Assembly (NCBI GenBank): GCA_905221605.1 | Contig: CAJNDS010002490.1 | Span: forward strand, 90,001-154,000 | Length of the DNA stretch: 64,000 bases | DNA from: Symbiodinium natans | Taxonomy: Eukaryota; Sar; Dinophyceae; Suessiales; Symbiodiniaceae | Reading direction: 5' to 3' | Shown: piece after piece, positions 1-12,022 of the stretch | How positions within the stretch are numbered: the stretch's first letter is position 1 | How the letters are laid out: every line of letters begins with the position of its first letter | Notes under the pieces: generated by a model | The model's database searches: none | Told to the model about the DNA's origin: nothing | The model's input: only the letters and a program-made list of their open reading frames with translations | Position numbers and translations under genes: made by a program

Positions 1-112
1 TTTAGGGTTACGATTTTACGGTTTAGGGTTTTGGGGTGTTGAGGCTTAGGGTTTAGGGCAGTTTAGGGTTTAGGATGTAGTCCCTTTCTGGGTCTGTCGG
101 TATCTGCTTCAC

Positions 113-2027
113 CTTTCACATAGATCTTGGGGAAACTCTGCACCCCGATGTGCCGGCGGACACAAGCATCCCTATAGTGCGCCCTGCGAGCTCGCAACGG
201 CATGTGAAAACATGTCATATGCTGGGGAGTTCATGGTACTTGGGGTTTAGGGTTTAGGGTTTAGGGTTTAAGGTTTAGGGTTTAGGGTTTAGTACTTCTA
301 GCCCTGAGGGTACTTAAGAACCTTATGTGTGGTTGATAATAACACTTATAGTTGGGTGACTTAGTACCCTGAACCTCCAAGTACACCGGCTCCGAATGCT
401 TCCCCCTCCGAAAAAAACACTTGGTGGGGGGGGACTGACTCACATCGGGGTTTACGAAATTAGGGGGGGGGGTACCTTATTGGGGTCCTTATTGTAAGTG
501 AATCCTACTATTTGGGGATCGATATTCGGGGTCCCTTATTTTCGTAAACCCCCACATCACCTCGTACACAAATACATGCATTGAATTGTCACTCCAAACT
601 ACATGCGCTAAAAAAGCAGAAGCATCAACATCGTTGAATTGAATACCCGAGATCTCGCGTGCTGCGGCCAAACCATATCAACATCCATGCCCAGTACTTG
701 TCGCCAAGCCCTGAACCCCAAACCCTAAACCTTAAACCAAGCCCTAAGCCCTACACCCTACACCCTAAACCCTAAACCCTAAACCCTAAACGTGTCACAG
801 GGAAGGCCTCCGTCCGAAACCTGCTCATGGTCGACGCTGCCTCAGCCATCAGCGGGGGAGGGGTGGGGGCCGGGGTGAGGTTGGCGGCCCAAACCCCCAA
901 GCACTTGCTTAGGGTTTAGGATGGTTTAGGGTTTAGGGTTTAGGGCTTGAGAGCTTTGGGGCTACAGTGAGGAAGACTTCTGCGTGCACACAGAGTTCTG
1001 ACTTGTCATCCAACAAATGCGAAACCCGGGTAAACTGCCCTCAGTCCTCAACCCTGGGCCCGAGGCCAAGGGAAGATGACCCTTAAAACCCACAAACCCT
1101 GAACCCATACCCCTAAACCCATCAAAACGCAACGTTTTCCGGCCTCAAGGGTCTTACAATGACAAGGCCCCCAAAACCCCAAATCCACACAAACCTCTAA
1201 AACCCCAAAAGGCCCCAAAAGCCCGAAAACCTCAAGACCCTAAATCCCTCACCTCCCCCCCAAACTCAGAACATCGATTGCGAGCTTGGGATTGGCATTT
1301 TGCCTAGGGTTTAGGGTTTAGGGTTTAGGGTTTAGGGTTTAGGTTTTAGGGTTTTAGGGTTTAGGGTTTAGGGTTTAGGGTTTAGGGTTTAGGGCTGCCC
1401 TTAGAGAGGTCACTTTAAATGACTAGGCTTTAGGGGGTCTAGGGTTTAGGATTAGGGCATGATTCGGGTTTAGTTCTAGGCTTTAGAGGTTTAGGGTTTA
1501 GGGCTTATGGTTTAGGGTTTCGTTCAGGGTCTGAACGGGCTCCTAACGAGACTCGATATTGCTCCGTCTTGCGAAGACCATCTTTCGCAAGTGGGCGTTT
1601 AAGGGCCCATCTGGGTTCAGGGTTCGGGTTTAAGGTTTAGGGTTTCGGGTTTAGGGTTTCGGGTTTGGGGCCTGAGGCGTTTTGAGGTTGAGTGTCTTGG
1701 GGTTTGGGGTTTGAGTAGTGGTTCATTCCGGTTTGGCGCTTAGGGTTTGGGATCTGGGGTGTAGGGGCTTTACTATGGCTACCAAGCTGGGGGTTGAGAG
1801 AACCCTAAACCCTAAACCCTAAACCCTAAACCCTAAACCCTAAACAGACCCTAAACCCCAAACCCCAAACACCAAACCCTAAATCCTACCCGGTTGTGCC
1901 GACACAGGTGCACGCTTGAGGTGGGCGATGTTCACGTGGCTTTCTTTGAGGGCGTCCGCCATTTCCACCAGGTCCTCGAGCGCGGGAGTGGTTCCGAAGG
2001 CTCGGTGAAAGGCTTGGTGAAGGGGTA
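113..2027 (-). CDS. Five-exon chain of a minus-strand gene, unknown function (partial)
   Basis: Exons in transcript order: 1890-2027, 1548-1610, 799-840, 561-661, 113-183. Phases agree across the first three junctions (1-nt and 2-nt remainders pair). The last junction needs an unseen micro-exon or the alternative donor at 555. Exon 1 contains the helical stretch ALEDLVEMADALKESHVNIA; the last exon reads HIGVQSFPKIYVK, resembling the strand after the active site of thioredoxin-fold proteins, but no CxxC is visible. The first acceptor lies at the end of a family-D inverted-repeat element (2028 onward). Introns hold heptamer arrays and elements of families C and D. The gene may extend beyond both ends listed. 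Seen: open frames and phases. Inferred: one transcript. Confidence 0.5.
288..385. mobile_element. Family D element, copy 1 (shortened)
   Basis: Right end reads GTACCCTGAACCTCCAAGTA as in four other copies. Confidence 0.6.
447..553. mobile_element. Family C inverted-repeat element, copy 1
   Basis: The ends GGGGTTTACGAAAT and TTTTCGTAAACCCC are inverted; about 107 bp, no coding capacity. Second copy at 46525. Confidence 0.7.
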
Positions 2028-2167
2028 CTTGGAAGTTCAGGGTACTTATTAACCAAGTATAGCTGTACTTATAGTTGTACTTATAACCATATTGGGGCGC
2101 TTAAGGGGCTTGTAAGTGTGTTATAAGTACAGTTATAACTGGTCAATGAGTACCATGAACATCCAAG
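2028..2167. mobile_element. Family D element, copy 2
   Basis: Ends CTTGGAAGTTCAGGGTACTT and AGTACCATGAACATCCAAG are inverted, with internal ACTTATAACC/GTTATAAGT palindromes. It supplies the acceptor of the exon at 1890-2027. Confidence 0.72.
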
Positions 2168-2199
2168 TAGGGTTTGTAGGGTTTAGGGGATCATGCAGG

Positions 2200-2860
2200 G
2201 TTTAGTAGTACAAATCATCAAGTATAATACTTGCAATAGCGGTAGAACAGATGATGAGTCTCAAGAAGCTATTCAACCAAAATGCGAATAGCAATGGTAG
2301 ATAGTAAGGAGGAAAGAAATAGCATTCCATGGAAGAATAAAAACTGATGGTAATGCTAGTATGTTTGCAATAGTAATACTAGTACTCGCTATATTTGCCA
2401 GTAACAATAGTAATAATTGAAATAACAGGAATAGTTATGACTCTAATAATCGTAATAGTAGGAAAAGGAAATATGCCAGATCTGATAGCAGTCTAATGAT
2501 AGCAATGCTAGAAAAAGTTAAAGTGAGAATGAATCAACATTACTGGTCGGCACAATCAGATTACGAATAATCGGAATACTCGTAGGAAGAATCATCGCAA
2601 TTATCGTAAATGTCATGGGGATTTAGAGCAATAGAATGGTGATAAGTCGCAATAAAGAGACTCAGCGGTGGGGACCCGAAAGCAAATTGGGAGTCGCCGC
2701 AAAGTGCGGATCATAGATATGAATGGCTTAGGGCAAATTGGGATTGCTTTCCTTTAGGAAACTTACTCTACATGTCTTCATCGGGATATGGTCAGTTCTC
2801 CAACATATCATGTCATCCCTGCGTGGGAACCCTACATAAGAGAGGCCGCCTCAGACAAAA
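2200..2860. other. AT-rich intergenic or intronic stretch
   Basis: The sequence is rich in AATAGTAATA-like words and lacks heptamers; base composition differs from flanks. No coding frame is supported. A compositionally similar block lies at 23690-24220. Confidence 0.5.
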
Positions 2861-2878
2861 ATAAGGACCCCAAAAGTG

Positions 2879-2981
2879 CTTAGTTGTCCAGTACCTAGGG
2901 GTTTTAAAGGTTAACCTTTTGGATTATAAGGGGAAAATATGAACCCAAAAAAGGTTAAAGGTTACCTACTCTACTACTAAG
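2879..2981. mobile_element. Family A element, copy 1
   Basis: Begins CTTAGTTGTCCAGTACCTAG and ends TACTCTACTACTAAG; terminal CTTAG/CTAAG are inverted. The core AAAGGTTAACCTTT is itself palindromic. Flanking AGTG/AGCG may be a diverged 4-bp target duplication. Confidence 0.75.
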
Positions 2982-3423
2982 AGCGACCGTAGTTTGGAGA
3001 AGTAACCCTAAACCCTAAACCCTAAACCCTAAACCCTAAACCCTAAACCCTAAACCCTAAACCCATATGCCAACTCTCTGTGACCTGAGAATCCTGGACT
3101 CTGCAGCTTGTCGCTGGTGCAGCTGCAAGGCTTGGGTTTGAAGCAACCTTTAAACCCTAAACCCTAAACCCTAAACCCTAAACCCTAAACCCTAAACCGT
3201 TTAAGGTTTAGGAGTTAGGGTTTATGGGGGGGGTTCTGGGTACAGGGTTTAGGGTTTGGGGTTTCTGGCTATGAAGAGCCCTTCGGCCATCCGCAGACTT
3301 CCCTGAGCCCTAAACCCTAAACCTTAACCCTAAACCCTAAACCCTGAGCCCAGTGACATCGGCAACGGCATTGAACTGGAAACTTGCACGCGATGGCGAA
3401 TGATCGAGACACCCGATCGGGAT

Positions 3424-3543
3424 ATTAATTAGAACTGTACTTATAGCCTACTTACAAGCCCCTTGAGTGCCCTAATATGCTTACCAGATCAGTACAGTCA
3501 TAAGTACAGTTATACTTGGTTCATAAGTACCCTGAACCTCCAA
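3424..3543. mobile_element. Family D element, copy 3
   Basis: Shares ACAAGCCCCTTGAGTGCCCT and the terminal ACCCTGAACCTCCAAG with the other D copies. Confidence 0.7.
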
Positions 3544-4238
3544 GTGGAGCTACTAGAAAGCGCCAATCCCCTAAGCCAATCCCTATTGAGGAAGACACTG
3601 CTCTGGCTCCTATGAATTAACCTTTTGGAGACCCTCAACACTAAACACACAAAACTTCCCTAAACCCTGCTTCCCCCCGCCACTGTGAGCCTCTTTGGAC
3701 AGGTGGCCGGAGTGGTCCACATCGAAGTCCCTTGTTTTGATTTGGGGTTTGGGGTTTGGGGTTTGGGGTTTGGGGTTTGGTGTTTGGGGTTTGGGGTTTG
3801 GGGGTGTGGGGTTTGGGGTGTAGGGTCTGGGGTCTGGGGTCTGGGGTCTGGGGTTTTTAGGGGATAGGGGTTAGGGCTTATTTAGGGTTTAGGGTTTCGG
3901 GCTCAGGGCTTAGGGTTAAGGTTTCGGTTGAAGGTTTGGTCTTTGGGTCCAGTGCTAAGGGGTAACAAAATCAGCCACTGTCCACCATGCCCCCCAAAAG
4001 CTCTGGTTTTCGGAACGAAGCCCGAAACCCAAACCCCAGCACTTAAACCACAAACCCCAAACCCGAACTGGGCTGAAAAGGCTCGGGTTTTCACTCCCTC
4101 ACAGGATTTCTGACTTACAGGGTTGAGGGCTTCATGGGGTTTAGGGTGTAGGAGCTTGAAACTTTAGAGACTCAGAACCCCCCCCCCCCCCCAAAAAAAA
4201 CAAACTCTAAACCTCAAGCCCTTCGCCCTCCCCGCCAC

Positions 4239-6827
4239 TGAGCAAGGTCGAGTTGCTCGAACTGCTTGATGAAGGGCGCAATATCTTCCCACCTCTCACT
4301 CCCTAGACCAAGGAGTAACCTAAGGAATGAACAGGGTACCCTGTTTTGGTGTTTCAAGGGTCTCATAAGGAAACCTGAACCTTTTAAACAAAAAGGGGAA
4401 TAAGGGCCTGCTCTGGGTCCTAGGTTCTGACATCACCCAAAGGGTCCTAAGTAGCTACATAGTAGAAAGTAGGGTTTCTACAATAGGAATTACGATTATG
4501 GTTTGGGCAAGTGTCCCATATCGGTACTTAGGATCCTTCGGGTCATGAGTGGAGGTCGGCTTTAGCGGGACCCTGAGCCCGAAACTCCAGACTGCATGAC
4601 GCGCCGGGGCAGACGGGGCCTGAACCCTGTAGCCCTAAACCCTAAACCCTAAACCCTAAACCCTAAACCCTAAAACCTAAACCCTAAACCTTTAACCCTT
4701 AACCCTGTCGACATCAAGTCTGCATGCCGAGAACCCTTAGGGTTTAGAGTCCAGGTTTAGTGCTAGGGCGTGGGGCCCTGTCTGAAGGCTGTTCAGGGCA
4801 TAGGGCAACCTACGTTTTTGAAGGTTGCCTAAGAAACGTAACTGAAGGAGCTTTATGATAGGAACCTACAAACCAGTGGGCGTTGGGTTCTCGAGGGTGG
4901 CAGCAGTTGAGGGCATTGTCGCTTTATTCGTGTCGCTTGTTCGGCAAGTCTCCGGTTGTGTTTTTGGTGTTTAGGGTTTGGGGTTCAGGGGGAAGTCTAC
5001 AGCAAGTCATGTTAGGGGCTTAGGGTTTAGGATTGGGCGTCTTGCATTGCTGGCCTGACCGAGGTGGAGCGCGCCCCTTGTTCAATGCATTTTATAGCCT
5101 GAACACTGATATGCTGCACCCTATAGATCTAAACGCACGCATATTTTTTCGGGGGTTAGGATCTACCTGAACCCCCCAGAGTGTAAAATGTTGGTCCTTT
5201 GTTATGGGTTTTGGGCCTTTTTTACATACTTCGGGGCTCCAGGCAGGGTTCAGGCGACCTAATCCATACATAAACCCTGAATCATGAGGGCTCGGGCCCG
5301 TGAACTTTAGGGTTTAGGGTTTAGAGTTTAGGATTTAGGGTTTGGGGAAAACTTAAACCCCCCCCCCCAAACCCCAAAACCCTGAAGCCCTAAACCTTAA
5401 AACCCTAAACCCTAAAACGATGAAAGCTGAGGAACTCAAGAGGCAAGCCAGCAAGCTCCGCGCCGATCCTAGGCACTTGTGGCACAGCTGCTTGCAGAAA
5501 TGTAGGCTTGAGGGCTTTATCGCGGAGTTCTTTCAGTTTAGGGTTTAGGGTTTAGGGTTTAGGGTTTAGGGTTTAGGGTTTAGGGTTTAGGGTTTAGGGT
5601 TTAGGGTTTAGGGTTTAGGGTTTAGGGTTTAGGGTTTAGGGTTTAGGGTTTGGGGTTTGGGGTTTGGGGTTTAGGGTTTGGGGTTTAGGGTTTACATGGT
5701 CCCTTACTATAGATCCTGAATTGGGGGCTCCTTACATGGCCTTGTCAAGCCTATACAACCCAAGGGCCTGTACTTCAGAACACTTTGATGAAGGTAAGGG
5801 GCCACATTGAGGTACCATGTAACTTCCCTTACTGTAAAGTGTAGGGTTTCAAGTATCGGTCCTTAACTTGGGTCCCTTGTTATATTACCCTTATATACAC
5901 AATATAGAATACGGGCCCACACTTCGGATCCCTGTAGGGTAATGGACCATACTAAGGGGCCATGGTTCCTGAGATTTTGGCTTGAGGGATTTTTGAGCCT
6001 AGCTTTCAGGAGTCAGAGCGAACTTGGTTGACATATCAAACCTCAACGAGCGGACACGCGCCACTGCAACCATTGGGCCCCAGAGGTCTACGGCTATCCC
6101 TAAACCCTAAACCCTAAACCCTAAACCCTAAACCCTAAACCCTAAACCCTAAACCCTAAACATAGGGTGCCGGGGTTAAGTGCCGCCGGGAGTTCTCAGC
6201 TCAGGGAGGCAAAGATCTACAGATTCGTGGGTTGCGAGGGGAAGCATCCCAAGGGTCTATAGGGTTTAGGGTTTAGGGTTTAGGGTTTAGGGTTTAGGGT
6301 TTAGGGTTTAGGGTTTAGGGTTTAGGGCTACCCAGACACCTAAGGGTTTAGCATTTACTGACTTGTTCAGTAACCTTGGGGAATCAAAGGTTAACCTTTG
6401 GGATTAGAAGGGGATTATACTACCCTAAAAAGGTTAGAGGTTACCTTCTCTACTACTATAGGTTTAGGACACTGTATATTTTGGGCCTTATGGCCTGAGG
6501 GTAGGGGTGGTGCACGGCAGAAATTCAGAGGATCTTCGTGTAGTCTCGATTTCAGCTTGCCCATTCGCATGCTATTCGGAAAGGTTCTAAGAGATCGGAC
6601 AAGTAAGCAACCCCAAAGATCCAAACCCCCAAAACCCAGAAGTGCCGCTCAGACAACCCTGAGCCCAAAACCCTACACCCTACACCCTACACCCTACACC
6701 CTACACCCTAAACCCTAAACCCTAAACCCTACACCTTCAGCCCCAGGGGGCTCGATCAGGATGCCGATGCAGAACTCGAGCTTGTCCACGCCATCGCCGT
6801 TCCTCGCCGCGCATCGCACAATGTTTG
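4239..6827 (-). CDS. Two exons resembling the EF-hand tail of a dinoflagellate-type cation channel (partial)
   Basis: Exons 6735-6827 and 4239-4302. The first reads NGDGVDKLEFCIGILIE, like the degenerate EF-hand (xDKLEFxxGxL) found in alveolate channel tails. It leaves a 1-nt remainder that pairs with the 2-nt start of the second exon, which reads WEDIAPFIKQFEQLDL, the helix that usually follows in such proteins. The EF loop is one residue short of canonical, so calcium binding is uncertain. The acceptor of the first exon is the terminal CTAAG of a family-A element that begins exactly at 6828. The intron contains exons of the plus-strand gene 4896-7593, so the two genes would interdigitate. 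The plus strand of 6735-6827 is also open, which lowers confidence. Confidence 0.42.
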
Positions 6828-7593
6828 CTTAGTTGTCCAGTACCTAGGGGTTGTAAAGGTTAACCTTTGGGATTCTAAGGGAATATATGAACCCAAAAAA
6901 GGTTAAAGGCTGCCTACTCTACTACTAAGTTTACAAGGCCTTGACCCGAAGTGTCCACGTGGTTGTGAACATTCTGCCCTAAGGGTCCATGTGCCCTTAT
7001 AGCATATACTTGGGCCCTTAAGCTACTATATGGGAACCCCTTTAAGGCCCAAGTATATAGTAATATAGGCACATGGGCCCATTGGGATGGTCCCCAAAGG
7101 GGTCCCCATTATACTACGGCACGAAATATTTTGGGGTACCCCAAAAGGGATGATAGTTTTGACAGCCACCCTTGTACCTCAACAGGGAATACTTGGGCCT
7201 TAACATACCTTCTAGAATGTAGGGATTAGTGTTTAGGGTTTAGGGTTTAGGGGCCCAAGTATATAGCACTGAGGTACATGGACCCTCAGGTGCTGGGCAA
7301 AGCCACGCACGTTCCAAGTGAAATTCGATTTCTTGGGGGGTGAATTCCCTAAACCCTAAACCCTAAATACATTCACATGTCTGGTCATGCAACCCTAAAC
7401 GCCCAGGCCGCATTCATGCCGTCCATGGGATGCGGTAACAACCTCCAAAACCCTAACCCTAAACCCATCGCTTAGGCTTCGGGTCCCGCCTATCCAGGGC
7501 CAAGATCATGTCCTTGGAATGGCGGCAAGCAAATTGGGTGCAAGTGGGCTTAGTGCTACTCGTCTGGATGTGGGAAAGAAGAGCCGAGGTTAA
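4896..7593 (+). CDS. Seven-exon 3' portion of a plus-strand gene, unknown function
   Basis: Exons 4896-4954, 5427-5535, 6017-6085, 6205-6254, 6556-6583, 7407-7434 and 7498-7593 (TAA stop at 7591). All six junctions keep phase, and the order of 1-nt and 2-nt remainders matches throughout. Visible stretches: EELKRQASKLRADPRHLWHS, LVDISNLNERTRATATIGPQ, and a Cys/His-rich FVGCEGKHPKACPFACYS that could bind a metal (inference). The exon ending at 5535 uses GTTTAGGG as donor, so the following (TTTAGGG)n array is intron sequence. The 3' flank (7594-7700) turns AT-rich, as expected for a 3' UTR. I do not recognise the family. Earlier 5' exons are probably missing from this list. Confidence 0.55.
5533..5695 (+). 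repeat. Long interstitial (TTTAGGG)n array
   Basis: About 22 heptamers, with TTTGGGG variants at the far end. It begins inside the donor of the exon ending at 5535, so it is the start of an intron. Confidence 0.9.
6360..6461. mobile_element. Family A element, diverged copy
   Basis: Contains AAAGGTTAACCTTTGGGATT and CTCTACTACTATAG. Confidence 0.6.
6828..6929. mobile_element. Family A element, copy 2
   Basis: CTTAG starts at 6828, the base after the predicted exon edge; it ends ACTACTAAG. Nearly identical to 2879-2981. Confidence 0.78.
6975..7085. mobile_element. Family B element, copy 1
   Basis: Inverted halves GGGTCCATGTGCCCTTATAG and ATAGGCACATGGGCCC, each with ATACTTGGGCC. A half-copy follows at 7245-7300. 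Confidence 0.65.
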
Positions 7594-9368
7594 TTGTCTT
7601 TTATTTGATTTCTTTGTTCTTAACTTTGTTCATATGCTTACTCTACATTTTCTGTCTTCGAATTAGCCTTTCAGGAATTCCCAAAAATGTCATTTTCCTT
7701 TCATTACTAGCAACTACTTCCATGGAAAGAGTTTGGATTGCAAAAAATGTCCCCCACAGAGCCATTCTGCTATAGATGGAAATGGAGAGTGGCGCTTGTG
7801 CGGCTCGCGGGATTTAGGGTTTAGGGTTTAGGAAGGGTTTTGAGGGGTTTAGGTTTGGAGTTGGGAGTTTGGGGGCAGTTGAGCGGAATAGGATTCAGGG
7901 TTTTAAGGCCTGAGCCCTGAGCCCTATAGACCCTAGACCCTATCCCCAATTAAACACTAAACCCTAAACCCTAAACCCTAAACCCTAAACCCTAAACCCT
8001 AAACCCTAAACCCTAAACCCTAAACCTTACACCAACCGACCCGACAGTTGAAAATGTGTCAGCCTCAGAGCCCAACTCCCAAAAATCTCCCCTGCCGGAG
8101 CCTAAATCCCAAAAAACTCTGCTCCCGAAACCCTAAACCCTAAACCCTAAACCCTAAACCCTAAACCCTAAACCCTAAACCCTAAACCCTAAACCCTAAA
8201 CCCTCTTGCCGGGGTACCGCGTCCAGCTTCCTCTTGAGGATGGCAGATTGCCGCGTCTGCACGCCTCAGAACCCCCTAAGATTCCACGGTTTTTCCGTCC
8301 GCTCGTCGGAGTTGAGGGTGCAGGGGTGAGGGTTTAGGGTTTAGGGTTTAGGGTTTAGGGTTTAGGGTTTAGGGTTTAGGGTTTAGGGTTTAGGGTTTTG
8401 GGTTCAGGGTTTGGTGTTTAGGCGGTTTAGGGTTTAGGGCTACTGGGCCTAAAAAGCCCTACTCAGTATGGAGTTTTGGGCACCTGGGGCTGTTAAAATT
8501 CGGAGCCCCTAGGTGCTGGAGGACACTTGGAGGGCGGGGAGGGGTTAGGGTTTAGGGTTTAGGTTTTAGGGTTTAGGGTTCAGGGTGTAGGGTGTAGGTT
8601 TAGGGATTAGGGTTTAGGGATTAGGGTTGGATTTGCTCTTGGCCCAAGGGCTTGTTGGAAGTAGGGGTGTAGGGGTTTAGTGGCTTAAGTTTAAGGGGTA
8701 TTGGGTTTAGGGGTGCCGGGGTTTGGGGATGAGTTTGTGCTACCCTTAGGCTCAAAAGAGCCCCAAAAAAAACCTTTGTAACAAGGCCTTTGGGCCCTGT
8801 AAACTCAAAGTAAGAGTCCTTGGAGCCCTAGGGTTGGGGTGTTGAGTTGAGGGGTGTAGTGGTTGAGAGAGGGTTCGGCTCCAGGGCCGTGAGTCCGTAA
8901 ACCCTTTGAGCTCCCTTAGAGGTCTTTCTACCTCCGAGGCAGACTGCAGCACAGACCAACATGGCCTTGCGGTGTCTTTGGGGAGGGTTTGGTGCTTGAC
9001 ATGGCCTTGCAGCGTCCTTTGGGGAGGGTTTGGGGCTTGGGATGTCGTGCTTGTGCTTGTCATCTTCAACCCTAAGCGCTGAACCCTCCCCTAAACCCTA
9101 GGCCCTAAACCCTAAACCCTAAACCCTCAACCCTCAACCCTCAACCCTAAACCCTAAACCCCTCAGGCTGCAGGACAACATCCGCCGAGCCGCGTCGGAT
9201 GTCCATGAGCGTTGGGATTTCCGCGACGCAGGACCCCAGCAAGGCTACCTCAGATGGCGGGGTGTTTGTCTAGGGTTTAGGGTTTAGGGTTTAGGGTTTA
9301 GGGTTTAGGGTTTAGGGTTTAGGGTTTAGGGTTTAGGGTTTAGGGTTTAGGGTTTAGGGTTTAGGGTT

Positions 9369-9784
9369 TACCTGAAGGCTCTAGTGTAGTTCCTTGTGTG
9401 GGGTTAGTTATAGGGGACTCCAGTATGGCACCCCAAAAAGGTACCACAAAGGAGCCTCTGGGTAGGGGTTACCGACACACACGTATAGAGTGCCTTGAGA
9501 GTGCAAGGGTGTTGAGTTTCGATATTGAGAGTGCAAGGAATTTAGGGTTCAGCATTTCCCTGGCGCGCATCCCTTGTGCTCTCCATAGTAGGCAACGTAA
9601 ATTCGATCGAATGTAGAGAGCACTTTACACTTGCGGACAAAGCTTGCGACAAGGTTCGTCTAGCGTGCGCAGTGCACGTCCATGCCACCCAAAGGCTCCT
9701 ATGAAGCACCCATATGTGGTAGTATACTAGAGTCCCCTATAACAAGCCCCAAAAAGGAACTACATTAGAGCCTTCAGGTAATGC
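9369..9784. mobile_element. Inverted pair of family-K elements flanking a short insert
   Basis: Two elements of about 100 bp lie in opposite orientation at 9369-9470 and 9684-9784. Each has ends of the type TACCTGAAGGCTCTA and a core CCCCAAAAAGG; a third copy is at 24669-24795. The 210 bp between them are unique. The pair could form a long hairpin. Confidence 0.6.
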
Positions 9785-9996
9785 TTATCGGAGTTTAGGG
9801 GTTTAGCGGGGTTTAGGGTTTACGGGTGAGCGTTGGGGGCCCGAAGGCCGCATACTTGTAAGGGTTTTGGGGGTAGTTTTTGAGCCGAAGGCCTTATAGG
9901 ATTTAAGTCAAGCGACCTCGCAAAGTACATTAACTTTTGGTTGGGGCAAAGGTGTAGGGGTTAGGGTTCAGGGTTTAGGGTTGAGGGTAGGGGAAG

Positions 9997-10011
9997 AGAA
10001 AAAAAAAGGAT

Positions 10012-10058
<47 letters not shown>

Positions 10059-10185
10059 TGCTGCAGCAGCACCCGCACCCGCACCCGCACCCGCACCCGC
10101 ACCCGCACCCGCACCCGCACCCGCACCCGCACCCGCACCAGCACCAGCACCAGCAGCCGCAGCCGCCGCCGCCGCAGCCAGGTTT
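9997..10185. repeat. CAG microsatellite followed by CACCCG minisatellite
   Basis: About 15 CAG triplets (10011-10062) run into about a dozen CACCCG hexamers (10070-10140) and then CAGCAC/CAGCCG units. All frames read as low-complexity Gln, Ser, Pro-His or Cys-Gly runs. Nothing suggests these are translated. Confidence 0.85.
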
Positions 10186-10807
10186 AGGATTTAGGTGTCC
10201 ATTGTATGGGGATTTTCGAGACTCTAGGGTACCTACAAAATTTCTGCCCCACAGAGAGCCCCCACAAAGCTTTAGGCACAAATTGTATGGTTAAGGCGGC
10301 AGGCCCAAACAAAACACAGCACACCGCTCGCCCACTCAAGGCCCAAAACGTAGCAGCTCTAGAACAGGGTCTAAGTTGTAACCCTATAAACGCTGTAAAC
10401 CCTCTAAATCCTACAAACCCTATAAACCCTCTAAACACTCTAAGCCCTCTAAACCCTATAAACCCTCTAAACCCTCTATGCCCTCTAAACCATCTAAGCC
10501 CTCTAAACCCTCTGAGCCCTATAACCCCTATAAACCCTATAAACCCTGAAGGGTTCGCAAAATTTCTCGACCGACCCCGCCCAGAAAAGCAGGCTGCTCG
10601 TCTGACACATTCCTCAGCCCTTACAAATCCGCAAAAAAAAACAGCTCTGCCGGTTTAGGGTTTAGGGTTTGGGGTGTAGGGTTTAGGGTCGGTTTAGCGT
10701 TTAGAGTTGATAACTTTCCAAATTGGATCCTCCCCCACCAATGTACCCCAAAATGCAGCAATCCCCTCTGCAGGCAACCCCTACGTAAACAGGGGCAGCC
10801 TGAATTC

Positions 10808-10909
10808 CTTAGTTGTCCAGTACCTAGGGGTTTTAAAGGTGAACCTTTGGGAGTATAAGGGGAATATATGAACCCAAAAAGGTTAAAGGTTACCTACTCT
10901 ACTACTAAG
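10808..10909. mobile_element. Family A element, copy 3, with ATTC direct repeat
   Basis: Same ends as the other A copies. ATTC occurs on both sides and may be the target duplication. Confidence 0.75.
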
Positions 10910-11332
10910 ATTCTACGGAACGGGTTTTGTGTTGTACAACAAAACACAGACCGCATAAACCCTAAACCCTAAACCCTGAAGCCTAAAGCCCTTAACCCTG
11001 AAGCGCCCAGTTCTCAGATCAGCCGAGCTGCGCTGACCTTGCACTAGGGCACTGTGCAGTTCGGGCTTTGTATGGGTTTAGGGTTTAGGGTTTCGGGTTT
11101 GGGGCTTAGGGTTTAGGGTTTAGGGTTTAGGGTTTAGGGATTTGGGGGCTGGAGAGCTTTACGGTTTCATTAGGTCTGCAGAAAAGACCACAACCACGAA
11201 ACCTCCTTGCACATGACAGAGATTGAGCCCGTAAATACCCACCAAGGCAAGACGTCCAAACCCGGTAGCGGCTGCAAGCAGCACACCCCAAGCTGAGCGG
11301 ACGAAGGAGGGACCTTACACCCAGACCCCTGG

Positions 11333-11477
11333 GAGGATCCAAATTTAATAGTAGATCCCCAGCAGGGTTACTAAGAATGATCCGATGGTAGTATAGGGTA
11401 CCCTAAAGCCTAAACCCTAAACCCTAAACCCTAAACCCTGGCGTATTGGGGTTCTACCTTTTGGATCCTCCAGTTAG
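11333..11477. mobile_element. Family J element with internal (CCCTAAA)n
   Basis: GGAGGATCCAAATTT and ACCTTTTGGATCCTCC are inverted ends; four CCCTAAA units sit inside. The second copy (30079-30188) lacks them. Confidence 0.65.
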
Positions 11478-11506
11478 AGGCGACCCTGAACCCTAAACCC
11501 TACACC

Positions 11507-11566
11507 TGCGGAAGGGCTGCGTATTGGGTAGTCGAGCTCAAGGTCCCTTGTCAGGCTCCCTCCTAT
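11507..11566 (-). CDS. Candidate single exon, minus strand
   Basis: A short open stretch reads GSLTRDLELDYPIRSPSA, entering after an ATAATAG acceptor and leaving with a 1-nt remainder at a GTGTAG donor. It could belong to the pore gene upstream (12019-15515) or to the channel tail at 6827. No motif is recognised. Confidence 0.35.
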
Positions 11567-11808
11567 TATCCAGGTTTACGGTTTAGGGTTTAGGGTTTAG
11601 GGTTCAGGGTTTAGGGTTTAGGGTCTAGGGTCTACGAGTCCAAAACAGACGGGACGCCAGGCCAAAAACATCTCATGAACTGGGTCCTAAAGCTAGTGGA
11701 CCTAGTGCAACCCCAAATGAACAACACATGCCTGTAAGTGATCTCATTCGTGCACCTAAACCCAAAACCCAAAACCCAAAACCCTGAACCCTGAACCCTG
11801 AACCCTGA

Positions 11809-12022
11809 ACCCTAAACCCTAAACCCTAAACCCTAAACCCTAAACCCTAAACCCCTAAACCCCTAAACCCCTAAACCCCTGACCCCTAAACCCTAACCCC
11901 TAAACCCTAAACCCTAAACCCCTAACCCCTAAACCCTAAACCCTAAACCCTAAACCCTAAACCCTAAACCCTAAACCCTAAACCCTAAACCCTAAACCCT
12001 AAACCCTAAACCCTAAACCCAA
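11809..12022. repeat. Long (CCCTAAA)n array
   Basis: About 28 units including CCCCTAA variants. It ends at the predicted membrane-helix exon 12019-12086, and an opposite-orientation array starts at 12136. Confidence 0.9.

Noticed and set aside
1-400. Chromosome end (true telomere)
   Set aside because: Heptamer tracts at the left edge are short and mixed with unique sequence and are no denser than elsewhere; arrays occur in both orientations all along the window.
3600-3870. 60-codon Gly/Trp/Val-rich frame at 3685-3867
   Set aside because: Translation of TTTGGGG-type repeats (GFGVWGLG).
9961-10294. Four overlapping open frames of 60-106 codons rich in Gln, Leu, Cys or His-Pro
   Set aside because: All arise from the CAG and CACCCG repeats and appear on both strands; no flanking coding character.
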